Below, in pieces: positions 38,829-47,551 of a stretch of 64,000 nucleotides of DNA (the first letter of the stretch is position 1; each line of letters begins with the position of its first letter). The notes beneath the pieces are model-generated. The model was not told where the DNA came from, searched no databases, and saw only the letters and a program-made list of their open reading frames with translations. The position numbers were made by a program, and so were the translations under genes. The stretch comes from Scytonema millei VB511283 (GTDB lineage: Bacteria; Cyanobacteriota; Cyanobacteriia; Cyanobacteriales; Chroococcidiopsidaceae), in assembly GCF_000817735.3 (NCBI RefSeq), contig NZ_JTJC03000001.1:319710-383709 (forward strand). Reading direction: 5' to 3'.

Positions 38829-39080
38829 ATTTCCTCAAATTGCTAATACTACTGTTTAGACCCTATACAAACAGAGTACCATTTCCATCCTCCCCAGGAA
38901 AGAAGCTAAGTGACACTTATCAGTTGTCAGTTATCAGTTATCAGTTATCAGCTATCAGTTATCAGCTATCAGTTGTCAGTTATCAGTTATCAGTTATCAG
39001 TTGTCAGTTGTCAGTTGTCAGTGAAGAAAGGGAGTAGGAAGCAGCATACAAATGACCAGTGACTCTTGACCAATGACAAA
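38829..39080 (+). repeat. Long CAGTTAT/CAGTTGT heptamer array (about 38915-39020)
   Basis: Close to 15 consecutive heptamers (TCAGTTA, TCAGTTG, TCAGCTA) fill 38917-39022, the longest uninterrupted array seen. Unique sequence at 38829-38915 holds the likely promoter of the upstream minus-strand gene. No gene seen. Confidence 0.8.
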
Positions 39081-40223
39081 TTAACCCAGCAAACAAGCTA
39101 CCGGAAACAAAATATATTCTAAAAAGAAGAGTTTCCAAATGAATTGATAACAACTCGCGATCGCGCTTTTATCTTGTAAGTTTACTTGACGGCTGCGCCA
39201 CCATAGCAAAGCTAAGAGTAATAAGTGGGTACTGATGAGAAAAGTTGAGTTAACTGAGGGAAGTCCTAGAATTCCTGCAATTATTATACCTATATAACAT
39301 GTAGTTATTACCCAAAGTGCTAGGTTAAAAACTTTTTCTTTCCCTAAAGCAATGGTGAAAGTTGTAATGTGATATTGGCGATCGCCTTCTAAATCGGGAA
39401 TGTCCTTAAAGATTGCGATCGCAAAGGTAAATACTAAAATAAATAAAGTTAGCGTCCAAACCGAGCTAGGAATTCCTGAAAATCCTTGCCATAACCAGTT
39501 GAAATGTAGAAATAATCCTAAGTTGACTATTGCTCCTCTAACCGAAAAAATGCATAAAGCTGCCCAAAAAGGAAATCTTTTCAACCGGATTGGTGGTAAG
39601 GAATAAGCTGTTCCAATAGCTAAACTGATTGCTACCATGCCAAATAAATACCATCCAGCAACCCCAGCTAATACTAGCGCTAAAAGCCCCGTTATGGCTA
39701 TTAAAATTTGACCTGTACGCCGGGAAAACTCACCAGATGCTATTGGTAAATGAGGTTTATTAATTTTGTCGATTTCAACATCTTCCAGTTGATTCAAGCC
39801 AACAATATAAATATTGCCACACAGACAAGCAACCCACGCCAAAAATAGGGGCTGTAGGGGCGGGTTTAGCCAATGAATTATGCGTTCGATGAGAGAACTA
39901 TCTACAAAACCCGCCCGTACGGAAGTCGAGAGTTGAATTATGCGTTCGATGAGAGAACTATCTACAAAACCCGCCCGTACGGAAGTCGAGAGTTGAATTA
40001 TGCGTTCGACAAGAGAGCTATCTGCAAAACCCGCCCGTGTGGGAGTTGGAAGTTGGGAAAGATCGATTTGTGCATCAAAGGCAATTAAATACATTCCTAA
40101 GACGCTTAAACTCGTACCGATAATTGTGTGGGGACGCGAGAACTTCCAAAAAGCATAAAGCCACTCAACTAAATTTAATCGCCTGACTTTCGGCGTTCTC
40201 TGCGTCTTGACGGTACGTTTCAT
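39081..40223 (-). CDS. hpt: Homogentisate phytyltransferase with a tandemly repeated insert
   Basis: A 380-residue UbiA-family membrane prenyltransferase, longer than the usual 310-320. The prenyl-diphosphate site NQLEDVEIDKINKP and the second acidic site DIPDLEGDRQYH define homogentisate prenyltransferases, which join homogentisate and phytyl diphosphate in tocopherol synthesis. About eight membrane helices are expected. Residues about 56-115, before the first conserved aspartate loop, hold a 20-residue unit (RAGFVDSSLIERIIQLSTSV) repeated three times. The unit comes from a 60-bp tandem repeat at 39876-40055. The gene starts at ATG 40223, overlapping the methyltransferase stop as TAATG, so the two tocopherol genes are coupled. 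Confidence 0.9.
   Translation of the reverse strand: MKRTVKTQRTPKVRRLNLVEWLYAFWKFSRPHTIIGTSLSVLGMYLIAFDAQIDLSQLPTPTRAGFADSSLVERIIQLSTSVRAGFVDSSLIERIIQLSTSVRAGFVDSSLIERIIHWLNPPLQPLFLAWVACLCGNIYIVGLNQLEDVEIDKINKPHLPIASGEFSRRTGQILIAITGLLALVLAGVAGWYLFGMVAISLAIGTAYSLPPIRLKRFPFWAALCIFSVRGAIVNLGLFLHFNWLWQGFSGIPSSVWTLTLFILVFTFAIAIFKDIPDLEGDRQYHITTFTIALGKEKVFNLALWVITTCYIGIIIAGILGLPSVNSTFLISTHLLLLALLWWRSRQVNLQDKSAIASCYQFIWKLFFLEYILFPVACLLG
39854..40055 (+). repeat. GGGCGGGTTT element (copy C) extended into a 3 x 60-bp tandem repeat
   Basis: GTAGGGGCGGGTTT at 39854 is followed by the first of three copies of a 60-bp unit starting at 39876, 39936 and 39996. Each ends with AAACCCGCCCGTAC or a variant, then GGAAGTCGAGAGTTG. 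Copies 1 and 2 are almost identical; copy 3 differs at a few bases. The element's outer arms match copies A and B. All lies inside the hpt reading frame. Confidence 0.85.
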
Positions 40224-41077
40224 TACTTAATCCCACACAACAAGCCAAATCGAATTAAACCACGCTGGTAGCCCCGCTGCATCAGCCCCAGAGACAATGC
40301 TGCTTGAATTGTTTCCCAGCCAGATAAAATTAAACCTAATATTGCCGTGGGATTAAGAGCGGAATCGATGACTACATCCCAAAATGGCGCTACAGCAGTT
40401 GACCAATCTGCGGTACGGATGCCGTTTAAATTAAGATTGCGGGCGATCGCTTCATATTCCGGTAAGGCGATCGTGTAAGGTAAGTGATACACCTCGTAAA
40501 TCTCGTTTAGATGCTTTTGCTCGTCTGCTGTCAGAATACCTCCTGACTGAGCATCCGTAGGGCGATGACACCAAGTCACCATAATTAGCTTTCCCCCAGG
40601 TTGCAGCACGCGGTAGCACTCTTGCATGAACTGAACCTTATCGGGCATATGTTCACCGCTTTCTAATGCCCAAACAAAGTCAAAACTGTTATCCGCAAAA
40701 GGCATATTCTGAGCATCTGCAACTAAAAATTCGGTTTTTTGACTCAACCCGATAGCTTGAGCGCGTTGAGCCGCTCGATTTGCTTGAAACGGGCTGAGAG
40801 TAATTCCCGTGGCTTGGGCATTGTATTTTTGGGCGAGATATAGCGAACTACCACCTATACCGCAGCCAACATCAAGGATATGCTTTGCTTGCTCGACATC
40901 TGCCCATTGCAGCAGTTCTTCAATTAAATCAATTTGTGCCTGTCGCCGCTCTTTTCTCTGTTTTCCATCTGTGCCATAGTAGCCATGATGCATGTGTTCC
41001 CCCCACACCTGTTCCCACACACTAGAGGAGGAATCGTAGAATTGCCCAATCCGCTCGTAAAGTGTTGCACTCATCAC
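40223..41077 (-). CDS. Gamma-tocopherol methyltransferase (SAM-dependent)
   Basis: A 284-residue methyltransferase with motif I HILDVGCGIGGSSLYLA (about 66-82), QNMPFADNSFDFVWALESGEHM and a C-terminal LIRFGLLCGIK. The start MSATLYERIGQFYDSSSSVWEQVWGEHMHHGYYG matches the tocopherol/plastoquinone methyltransferase family, and pairing with hpt on the same transcript points to tocopherol (VTE4/Slr0089-like) rather than MPBQ methylation. The ATG pair at 41077/41074 leaves the start open. Acts at the membrane surface on gamma-tocopherol or tocotrienol. Confidence 0.85.
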   Translation of the reverse strand: MMSATLYERIGQFYDSSSSVWEQVWGEHMHHGYYGTDGKQRKERRQAQIDLIEELLQWADVEQAKHILDVGCGIGGSSLYLAQKYNAQATGITLSPFQANRAAQRAQAIGLSQKTEFLVADAQNMPFADNSFDFVWALESGEHMPDKVQFMQECYRVLQPGGKLIMVTWCHRPTDAQSGGILTADEQKHLNEIYEVYHLPYTIALPEYEAIARNLNLNGIRTADWSTAVAPFWDVVIDSALNPTAILGLILSGWETIQAALSLGLMQRGYQRGLIRFGLLCGIK

Positions 41078-41104
41078 AACTCAGTATTAACGTAACCCGC
41101 AATT

Positions 41105-41240
41105 AGCCTACCACAAGAGACAAGTCGTAAGTCGTAAGTCGTAAGTCGTAAGTCGTAAGTCAAAATTTACCTCTCTCACCTCTTACCCCTCACCTCTTAT
41201 CTCTCCCCTCTCACCCCTTACCTCTCACCCCTCACCCCTC
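41105..41240 (+). repeat. AAGTCGT and CCTCACC heptamer arrays
   Basis: AGTCGTA units (six in a row, 41120-41160) and CTCACCTCTTACCCCTCACC units (41170-41238) run up to 3 bases before the ktrB start. The divergent methyltransferase lies upstream. If a promoter is present it must be embedded in these arrays. Confidence 0.75.
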
Positions 41241-41243
41241 CAA

Positions 41244-42578
41244 ATGACTGTTCCTCGAACTATTTCTTTAGGATTTTTAGCGGTAATCGCTGTTGGAACG
41301 TTGCTGTTGATGTTGCCTTTTTCTTCTAGTAGCGGTGATTGGACTAACCCAATTGTGGCGCTGTTTACGTCTACTTCTGCTGTTTGTGTTACTGGGTTAT
41401 CTGTAGTAGATGTGGGGACTTATTTCTCATTTTTTGGACAGGTAATTTTGGTTGCTTTGGTGCAAATTGGTGGTTTGGGTTACATGACAGCTACCACTTT
41501 TTTATTAGTTTTAATTGGAGTGAAATTTGGATTGCGCGATAAAGTGGCAATTCAACAAGCGCTCGACCGAACAGGTTTATCTAATAGTGCCGATTTAATC
41601 CGTTCGATCATTGGCGTAACTCTAATTTTTGAAATTACGGGAATCTTTCTACTTCTACCAGTTTTTACACCTCAATATGGAATCGATCGCGCCTTGTGGC
41701 TAGCTATATTTCATAGTGTCAATGCTTGGAACAATGCGGGTTTCGGTTTATTTAAAGATAGTTTTATAGGCTATCAATCTTCGGTCTTATTAAATTTAGT
41801 CGTAACTGGATTAATTATCTTTGGTGGAATCGGATATGGAGTTCTTTTTCAAATTTATATCTATTTGCGCGATCGCATCCAACGCAAGCCAGAAAGAGTC
41901 GTGTTTTCTCTAGATTTGAAAGTAGCAATTAGCACGAGTTTAATTTTATTGATTGCTGGTACAGTTGCTTTCTTTTTAATCGAGTCGAGAAATCCCAATA
42001 CTTTCGGTAATCTTAGTTGGCAAAATAAAATACTAGCTGCTTGGTTTCAGTCTGTGACTCCTAGAACAGCTGGATTTAACACGATTGATATTGGTAAAAT
42101 GACCAATGCTGGCTTATTTCTGACTATTGCCTTTATGTTTATTGGTGCAAGTCCAGGTGGTACGGGGGGAGGTATCAAAACTACAACTTTGCGCGTGTTA
42201 ACTAGCTGCACCAAGGCAATTTTACAAGGCAAAGAGGAGGTACTACTTTACGAGCGCCAAATTCCACTCAACCTGATTTTAAAAGCTGTTGGCGTACTAG
42301 TTGGTTCCATCGCCACGGTCATACTAGCAACAATTTTGATATCCTTGACTGACCCGAACATAGATTTTATTCAAATCTTGTTTGAAGTCGTGTCTGCTTT
42401 TGCTACTGTAGGACTTTCGACCGGAATCACTGCCAATGTCTCTGCTGCGGCTAAGTTAGTCTTAATCGCCACCATGTTTATCGGACGGGTAGGTATTTTG
42501 TTACTCATAGGAGCCGTACTAGGAGATCCTCGCCCTACTGCTATCCACTATCCCGAAGAAAATTTACTTGTGGGATAA
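41244..42578 (+). CDS. ktrB: TrkH/KtrB-type potassium uptake protein, membrane subunit
   Basis: A 444-residue K+ transporter subunit with four M1-P-M2-like modules. Pore-loop sequences include TSTSAVCVTGLSVVD, FHSVNAWNNAGFG, QSVTPRTAGFN and FEVVSAFATVGLSTG, the expected glycine-containing selectivity strands. It is Na+-coupled in cyanobacteria. The regulatory KtrA subunit follows 140 bp downstream. Located in the plasma membrane. Important for osmotic adaptation. The ATG is preceded by repeats, not by an obvious ribosome-binding site. Confidence 0.9.
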   Translation: MTVPRTISLGFLAVIAVGTLLLMLPFSSSSGDWTNPIVALFTSTSAVCVTGLSVVDVGTYFSFFGQVILVALVQIGGLGYMTATTFLLVLIGVKFGLRDKVAIQQALDRTGLSNSADLIRSIIGVTLIFEITGIFLLLPVFTPQYGIDRALWLAIFHSVNAWNNAGFGLFKDSFIGYQSSVLLNLVVTGLIIFGGIGYGVLFQIYIYLRDRIQRKPERVVFSLDLKVAISTSLILLIAGTVAFFLIESRNPNTFGNLSWQNKILAAWFQSVTPRTAGFNTIDIGKMTNAGLFLTIAFMFIGASPGGTGGGIKTTTLRVLTSCTKAILQGKEEVLLYERQIPLNLILKAVGVLVGSIATVILATILISLTDPNIDFIQILFEVVSAFATVGLSTGITANVSAAAKLVLIATMFIGRVGILLLIGAVLGDPRPTAIHYPEENLLVG

Positions 42579-42718
42579 ATCGCTAGAAACAAGTGATATC
42601 GGGAGATCTAGGCAAACCTGCTGTTTTTGAGTTGTAAAGGTATATATTTGAGTTGGAACGATTTAGTAACTTTACTTCACATAAGAAGTAAAGCCGATTG
42701 AAGCAAAGGTATAAGCGT

Positions 42719-43414
42719 GTGAATCTGTCGTCTTTAGGTTTTTTTCGCAGTCTCCGCAAAGATAACCACCAGTTTGCAGTCATTGGCTTAGGGCGGTTTG
42801 GGCGTGCTGTCTGCTCTACTTTACATCGATTGGGTTATGAGGTACTAGCGACGGACATTGATGAGAAAAACGTCAATCAGGTTATGAGCGAACATATTGC
42901 AGCTCACGCTGTACAACTTGATTCTACTGACTCTGTAGCGTTAAAAGAAGCGGGAATTTACGAGTTTGATACGGTCATTGTTGCGATTGGTAACTATATA
43001 CAAGAAAGTATTATTACGACGCTGAACTTGAAAGAAGGTGGCGTACCGCATATTGTGGCAAAAGCATCTTCAGGGGTTCATTGCAAATTGTTACATCGCG
43101 TTGGCGCGGATCACGTTGTCTTTCCTGAGTATGAAGCAGGATGCGAGTTAGCGCGATCGCTCACCAAACCAGCTATTCTCGATCGCTTCGACCTCGATCC
43201 AGATAATAGCATCGTTGAAGTTATCGTACCTGACGAATTTCATGGCAAAACAATCGGCGATCTACAAATTCGCAACCGCTATGGTTTAAACTTGCTAGCA
43301 GTGAGTCAAGATGGCAAATTTGAAATCAACCCCGATCCTAGAAAACGCTTAGAGAAGGGTTCTGCTATGGTTGTAATTGGTTGTAATAAGGATATTAATC
43401 GCTTACCAATTTAA
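42719..43414 (+). CDS. ktrA: KtrA-type RCK regulatory subunit for potassium uptake
   Basis: About 231 residues from GTG 42719 (VNLSSLGFFRSLRKDN). The frame is open to TTG 42698, but the GTG with AAAGG about 10 bases before it agrees with the family N-terminus. An RCK_N domain FAVIGLGRFGRAVCSTLHRLGYEVLATDID binds nucleotide, and a C-terminal TrkA_C domain (DPDNSIVEVIVPDEF) follows. It forms a cytoplasmic ring that gates KtrB. The terminator-like hairpin 130 bp downstream belongs to Yfr1. Confidence 0.88.
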   Translation: MNLSSLGFFRSLRKDNHQFAVIGLGRFGRAVCSTLHRLGYEVLATDIDEKNVNQVMSEHIAAHAVQLDSTDSVALKEAGIYEFDTVIVAIGNYIQESIITTLNLKEGGVPHIVAKASSGVHCKLLHRVGADHVVFPEYEAGCELARSLTKPAILDRFDLDPDNSIVEVIVPDEFHGKTIGDLQIRNRYGLNLLAVSQDGKFEINPDPRKRLEKGSAMVVIGCNKDINRLPI

Positions 43415-43495
43415 CTTGGCTTGCATCTATAGATGTCATAATTTTTTTTCATGCGATCGCTATCTACCTGTCACTTTTTTGTCACATTCACTCAT

Positions 43496-43501
43496 TAGTA
43501 T
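43496..43501 (+). promoter_or_regulatory. Candidate -10 box of the Yfr1 small RNA
   Basis: TAGTAT at 43496-43501 lies 7 bases before the predicted 5' end of the RNA at about 43509, as expected for a sigma-70-like -10 element. An acceptable -35 at 16-18 bases upstream is not clear. Confidence 0.4.
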
Positions 43502-43508
43502 GTTTGTA

Positions 43509-43580
43509 AGTAGACTCTATGTCTGCTCCTCACACCACACTTCAAGGCAACCCTTCCGCACCACAACGGAAGGGTTTTTT
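43509..43580 (+). ncRNA. yfr1: Yfr1 (cyanobacterial functional RNA 1)
   Basis: The layout is that of Yfr1. A small 5' hairpin has GTAGAC (43510-43515) paired with GTCTGC (43521-43526) around the loop TCTAT. A single-stranded core reads CTCCTCACACC (43526-43536), the ultraconserved Yfr1 motif. After a short linker comes a terminator hairpin AACCCTTCCG / CGGAAGGGTT plus six T. The predicted RNA is about 65-72 nt. In other cyanobacteria Yfr1 controls outer-membrane porin mRNAs through the CUCC core. It lies between ktrA and lipA, not near trxA as in marine Prochlorococcus. Confidence 0.85.
43549..43580 (+). terminator. Rho-independent terminator of Yfr1
   Basis: A 10-bp perfect stem AACCCTTCCG / CGGAAGGGTT with loop CACCACAA, directly followed by TTTTTT. 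On the minus strand no T-run follows, so it is a terminator only for + strand transcripts (Yfr1, possibly also ktrA read-through). Confidence 0.85.
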
Positions 43581-43581
43581 A

Positions 43582-44451
43582 TTAGCGAGGATAACGCTGC
43601 ATCAACTCCCGCACTTGTTCGGCGTGATAGGAACTCCGGGTCAGGGGTGAAGAAACCACTTGCAGGAAACCCAAAGATTCACCATACTCCCGCCAAGCAT
43701 CAAATTGTTCTGGAGCAATAAAACTATCTATTTTTAAATGCTTTTGGCTGGGTTGAAGATATTGTCCTAGTGTGAGAATATCGCAATTTACAGCCCGTAG
43801 ATCTTGCATCACCTGGCAAATTTCAGCATCAGTTTCTCCCAGTCCTACCATCAAACCAGATTTAGTGTAGACAGAAGGAGCTAAAGTACGCGCTCGCCTT
43901 AACAATTCTAAGGAGCGATCGTAGTCTCCTTGGGGACGTACTCGCCGATACAGTCGGGGAACGGTTTCTGTATTGTGATTTAAGACTTCTGGTTGCGCCT
44001 GTAAAATCGTCGCCAAAGCATCCCAATTCGCACATAAATCGGGAATTAAGACCTCAATCGTAGTTTGCGGGGATAGTTCGCGAATAGCTTGAATACAGCC
44101 GACAAACTGAGATGCACCCCCATCCGATAAATCGTCTCTATTTACGGAAGTGATCACGACATGATTGAGCCGCAGCCGCCGAACTGCTTCAGCTAGGCGT
44201 TGTGGTTCTGTGGGATCTAGGGGTTTAGGTTTTTTTTCAAAATCAATATCGCAGTAGGGACAAGCACGGGTACAAGCTGGACCCATAATCAAAAACGTTG
44301 CCGTACCTGCATTAAAACACTCGCCAATATTAGGACATGAGGCTTCTTCGCAGACAGTATTGAGGGCTAAATCTCGCAAAATGTCTTTAACTTTACCGAC
44401 GCGCTGCCACTGCGGCGCTTTTACCCGTAACCACTCTGGCTTAACAGTCAC
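43582..44451 (-). CDS. lipA: Lipoyl synthase
   Basis: A 289-residue radical SAM sulfur-insertion enzyme. The auxiliary Fe-S cysteines are in [13 protein letters not shown] (C34, C39 and C45). The radical SAM triad is [12 protein letters not shown]. Near the C-terminus [11 protein letters not shown] supplies the serine ligand (RSSY). It makes lipoyl cofactor on octanoylated E2 or H proteins in the cytoplasm. The start [27 protein letters not shown] at 44451 matches the family. One of two lipA copies typical of cyanobacteria may exist elsewhere. Confidence 0.95.
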   Translation of the reverse strand: MTVKPEWLRVKAPQWQRVGKVKDILRDLALNTVCEEASCPNIGECFNAGTATFLIMGPACTRACPYCDIDFEKKPKPLDPTEPQRLAEAVRRLRLNHVVITSVNRDDLSDGGASQFVGCIQAIRELSPQTTIEVLIPDLCANWDALATILQAQPEVLNHNTETVPRLYRRVRPQGDYDRSLELLRRARTLAPSVYTKSGLMVGLGETDAEICQVMQDLRAVNCDILTLGQYLQPSQKHLKIDSFIAPEQFDAWREYGESLGFLQVVSSPLTRSSYHAEQVRELMQRYPR

Positions 44452-44517
44452 AATTGGCTCTAACTACTGTAGTTTCTTAGTGTCGATCTTATCAGGCAAA
44501 GGAATGGTCGATCGCTG

Positions 44518-45486
44518 TTAGTTAGCGTTTTTACTTCTTCGCTTGCGCCAGCGGGACGTTGGTTCTAATGGACTGGTTTGTTGTTCTTGGATTCGTCTTT
44601 GACAAATTATCTCGGCTGAATCGCACAACTGAGGATCGCGATAGGGTATTGCCGCACGGGTCTGTAAATGCTCTCGTTCTTCCTGGGAAAGTGGGGGTAA
44701 GGCAAGATCGTTCCAACTAGCTACAGTACCAGGCGATCGCCTACCTACGGGTGATGTGGAGCCGATTTTCAATCCTGCTGTTTGTAAAGCCGCTCGTACA
44801 GATGCAGCACAGGAATAAGTTGCCAAAATTCCACTACTATGCATACATCGAGCTACGTATCCTAAAAACTCTACCGTCCATAGCTGAGGACAGGTAGGTG
44901 GGGAAAATGGATCGAGAAAAACCGCATCTGCTTGAAATCCAGATGCTTGTAATGTTTGAATAGACTGTCTAGCATCACCTAGCAATAATTTTGCTTGCAG
45001 GCGATCTGTTGTAAGTTGATGAGTTGTGGCTAACTGAGTTAATTGGGGTACGAGTGGCGACCAATCATTGAGAAGATTGTGGGCGATCGCCGCTTGGGGT
45101 ACTGTTGGATCTAACTCTAAGCCCACGACTTCTACATCACAATTGGGGTTAACGTCCCAAATTGCAGTTAAAGCAGCGGCAGTGTTGTAGCCCAAGCCGT
45201 AACATACATCTAGTAATCGTAAAGATTTTTGTTGCCGAGCCTTTTGCCGTAGTTGTGTCGGTTCCACAAACTTAAACTCAGCTTCCTGACGCGCCCCAAA
45301 TTGACTGTGATACGCTTCGCCAAATTCAGTTGAGAAAAACGTGTAAGAGCCATCGGCTGTGAGTTTAGGGAGCAGGGAGCAGGGAGAGGGCAAGTCGTAA
45401 GTCGTAAGTCGTAAGTCGTAAGTGCTATTTTGACTTTTGACTTTTGACTTTTGACTTTTGAATTGCTCTCCTTGTCCCTGCATCAT
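44518..45486 (-). CDS. MnmC-type SAM-dependent methyltransferase (DUF752) with a repeat-coded N-terminus
   Basis: 322 residues from ATG 45486 (or 45483). The start overlaps the gyrB stop as TAATG, so translation is likely coupled. Residues about 3-48 are repeat-coded (GQGEQFKSQKSKVKSQ, YDLRLTTYDL, SPCSLLP). The conserved domain begins LTADGSYTFFSTEFGEAYHS, followed by SAM-site LLDVCYGLGYNTAAAL and VFLDPFSPPTCPQLWTVEF. This is the methyltransferase half of MnmC, which converts nm5(s2)U to mnm5(s2)U at tRNA position 34. The FAD-oxidase half is absent. The frame continues upstream inside gyrB, but those residues are out-of-frame gyrB shadow. Confidence 0.75.
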   Translation of the reverse strand: MMQGQGEQFKSQKSKVKSQNSTYDLRLTTYDLPSPCSLLPKLTADGSYTFFSTEFGEAYHSQFGARQEAEFKFVEPTQLRQKARQQKSLRLLDVCYGLGYNTAAALTAIWDVNPNCDVEVVGLELDPTVPQAAIAHNLLNDWSPLVPQLTQLATTHQLTTDRLQAKLLLGDARQSIQTLQASGFQADAVFLDPFSPPTCPQLWTVEFLGYVARCMHSSGILATYSCAASVRAALQTAGLKIGSTSPVGRRSPGTVASWNDLALPPLSQEEREHLQTRAAIPYRDPQLCDSAEIICQRRIQEQQTSPLEPTSRWRKRRSKNAN

Positions 45487-47423
45487 TAAATATCCAACTC
45501 TACCAAGTTGAGACGAGAACCGTAGGTTTCGATGAATTCGCGTCGAGGCGCAACGCGATCGCCCATTAATACGGTAAAGATCCGGTCGGCTTCGGCTGCG
45601 TCTTCGATCTCGACTCGTTTGAGGGTGCGGGTTTCGTTGTTCATTGTGGTATCCCACAACTGTTGTGGCATCATTTCACCCAAACCCTTGAACCGCTGGA
45701 TCGTATAGTTGGCATTGGCAGGGAATTCAGCGATTTTTTGTTGCAGTTCGCGATCGCTATAACAGTAGTAGTGATTGCGTCCGCGTTCTAGTTTATATAG
45801 TGGCGGACAAGCAATATAGATGAAACCTTGCTCGATCAGTTGCCGCTGATAACGATAGAAGAATGTTAGCAACAAAGTTCTGATGTGCGCTCCATCCACG
45901 TCAGCGTCCGTCATAATCACGATTTTGTGATAGCGCAGTTGCGACGCATCAAATTCTTCTCCCTTTACGCCCAAGCCTAAAGCGGTAATCAACGCCTGGA
46001 TCTCGGTATTTTTGTAGATTTTGGCATCGTCAGTTTTCTCAATATTGAGAATTTTACCGCGTAAAGGCAAGATTGCTTGGTTGCGGCGATCGCGTCCTTG
46101 CTTTGCACTCCCGCCGGCTGAATCGCCTTCGACGATGAAGATTTCCGACTCGCCAGGATCTCTAGAACTGCAATCTGCTAGCTTTCCTGGTAGGGGCGAA
46201 GATTCTAATACTGATTTGCGTCGGACTAATTCCCGTGCATGGCGTGCGGCTTCAGCAGCTTTAAAAGCTTGAATTGCTTTATCTAGAATCGAGTCAGCAA
46301 TGCTGGGGCGAAATTCTAGATATTCCGTTAGCACTTCTCCCACTAACGAGTCTACAATCCCCCGCACTTCCGTGTTACCGAGTTTTGTCTTGGTTTGCCC
46401 TTCAAACTCTGGATCTGGAACCTTGACAGAAATTACTGCTGTTAATCCTTCACGGACGTGTTCGCCGCTGAGGTTGGGTTCGTTATCCTTGATTTTATTT
46501 CGCTTGCGGGCGATCGCATTGAGCGTCCGGGTCAAAACTGTTTTCAGCCCTTCTAAATGCGTCCCGCCGTCCACCGTGCGGATGTTGTTGGCAAAGCCTA
46601 ACAAGTTATCGGTATAGGCATCCGTACACCACTGCAAAGCGACTTCAACTTGGACGTTGTTGCGTTCCCCTTGCACGAAGATAATTTCTTCATGTAAGGC
46701 TTGCTTGTCGTTGTTAATGTAGCTGACGTACTCGCGAATCCCACCCTTGTACTCGTAAGTCTCAACTTTCGGTTCTTGGCTTTTGAGTAGTTCTAAACGG
46801 TGGTCGGTAAAAGTAATTTTTACCCCTGCATTTAGATACGCTAGCTCTCGCAGGCGACCAGCTAGCGTGATAAAGTCGAATTCCGTGCCAGTGGTAAAAA
46901 TTTCTGCGTCAGGTTTGAATCTAACTCCAGTTCCAGTCTTCGCTTCTTTAAAAGACTTGGTTTGCAGTTCTCCCATCGGTACACCCCGTTCGTAGCGTTG
47001 GGTATGTACCTTTTTATCCCGCCAAACTGTAACTTCTACCCATTCCGATAGCGCGTTAACGACAGAAATCCCAACTCCGTGCAAACCGCCAGAAACTTTG
47101 TAACCGCCACCACCAAATTTACCTCCAGCATGTAATACTGTCATCACGGTTTCCAGTGCCGATTTCCCCGTCTGCGGATGGGTATCGGTGGGAATACCTC
47201 GACCGTCATCGACCACTTGTACTGAGCCGTCAGCGTTTAAGTCGATTTCTATGTGAGTACAATATCCTGCTAGAGCCTCATCAATGGAGTTGTCTACCAC
47301 CTCGTATACTAAATGGTGGAGTCCCCTCGGTCCGGTGGTTCCGATATACATCCCTGGTCGTTTGCGGACGGGTTCCAGACCTTCCAAAACTTGAATTTGC
47401 TCGGCGCTGTAGCTGCTCGTCAT
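45486..47423 (-). CDS. gyrB: DNA gyrase subunit B
   Basis: A 645-residue gyrase B subunit. The GHKL ATPase has [27 protein letters not shown] and [15 protein letters not shown]. The TOPRIM domain has [20 protein letters not shown] and [23 protein letters not shown] with the catalytic acidic residues. The C-terminus ends [19 protein letters not shown], as in bacterial GyrB (MYRRxFIxxxA...LDI). It works with GyrA at 15.2-17.7 kb. Length matches cyanobacterial GyrB. No repeat insert is present, unlike gyrA. Confidence 0.96.
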   Translation of the reverse strand: MTSSYSAEQIQVLEGLEPVRKRPGMYIGTTGPRGLHHLVYEVVDNSIDEALAGYCTHIEIDLNADGSVQVVDDGRGIPTDTHPQTGKSALETVMTVLHAGGKFGGGGYKVSGGLHGVGISVVNALSEWVEVTVWRDKKVHTQRYERGVPMGELQTKSFKEAKTGTGVRFKPDAEIFTTGTEFDFITLAGRLRELAYLNAGVKITFTDHRLELLKSQEPKVETYEYKGGIREYVSYINNDKQALHEEIIFVQGERNNVQVEVALQWCTDAYTDNLLGFANNIRTVDGGTHLEGLKTVLTRTLNAIARKRNKIKDNEPNLSGEHVREGLTAVISVKVPDPEFEGQTKTKLGNTEVRGIVDSLVGEVLTEYLEFRPSIADSILDKAIQAFKAAEAARHARELVRRKSVLESSPLPGKLADCSSRDPGESEIFIVEGDSAGGSAKQGRDRRNQAILPLRGKILNIEKTDDAKIYKNTEIQALITALGLGVKGEEFDASQLRYHKIVIMTDADVDGAHIRTLLLTFFYRYQRQLIEQGFIYIACPPLYKLERGRNHYYCYSDRELQQKIAEFPANANYTIQRFKGLGEMMPQQLWDTTMNNETRTLKRVEIEDAAEADRIFTVLMGDRVAPRREFIETYGSRLNLVELDI

Positions 47424-47551
47424 GCAAGGGAGTCTCCGATAATGAGGTTAAATTAACCAATGATATCTAAAATAAGAAATCGTACCAAAATTCTAACACA
47501 ATAGGCTTAAAGACGGCTCTAGGGCATTCTAAAGAGCAATTTATCTAGGGG

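Noticed and set aside
38915-39022. CRISPR-like appearance of regularly spaced repeats
   Set aside because: Units are contiguous heptamers without unique spacers; no cas genes are in the window.
39873-40088. Plus-strand frame with repeated NYAFDERTIYKTRPYGSREL
   Set aside because: It is the antisense reading of the tandem repeat inside the phytyltransferase gene; the minus-strand protein resumes conserved sequence on both sides, this one does not.
45487-45657. Upstream extension of the MnmC-type gene
   Set aside because: These 57 codons are inside gyrB in another frame and read as arginine- and serine-rich nonsense.
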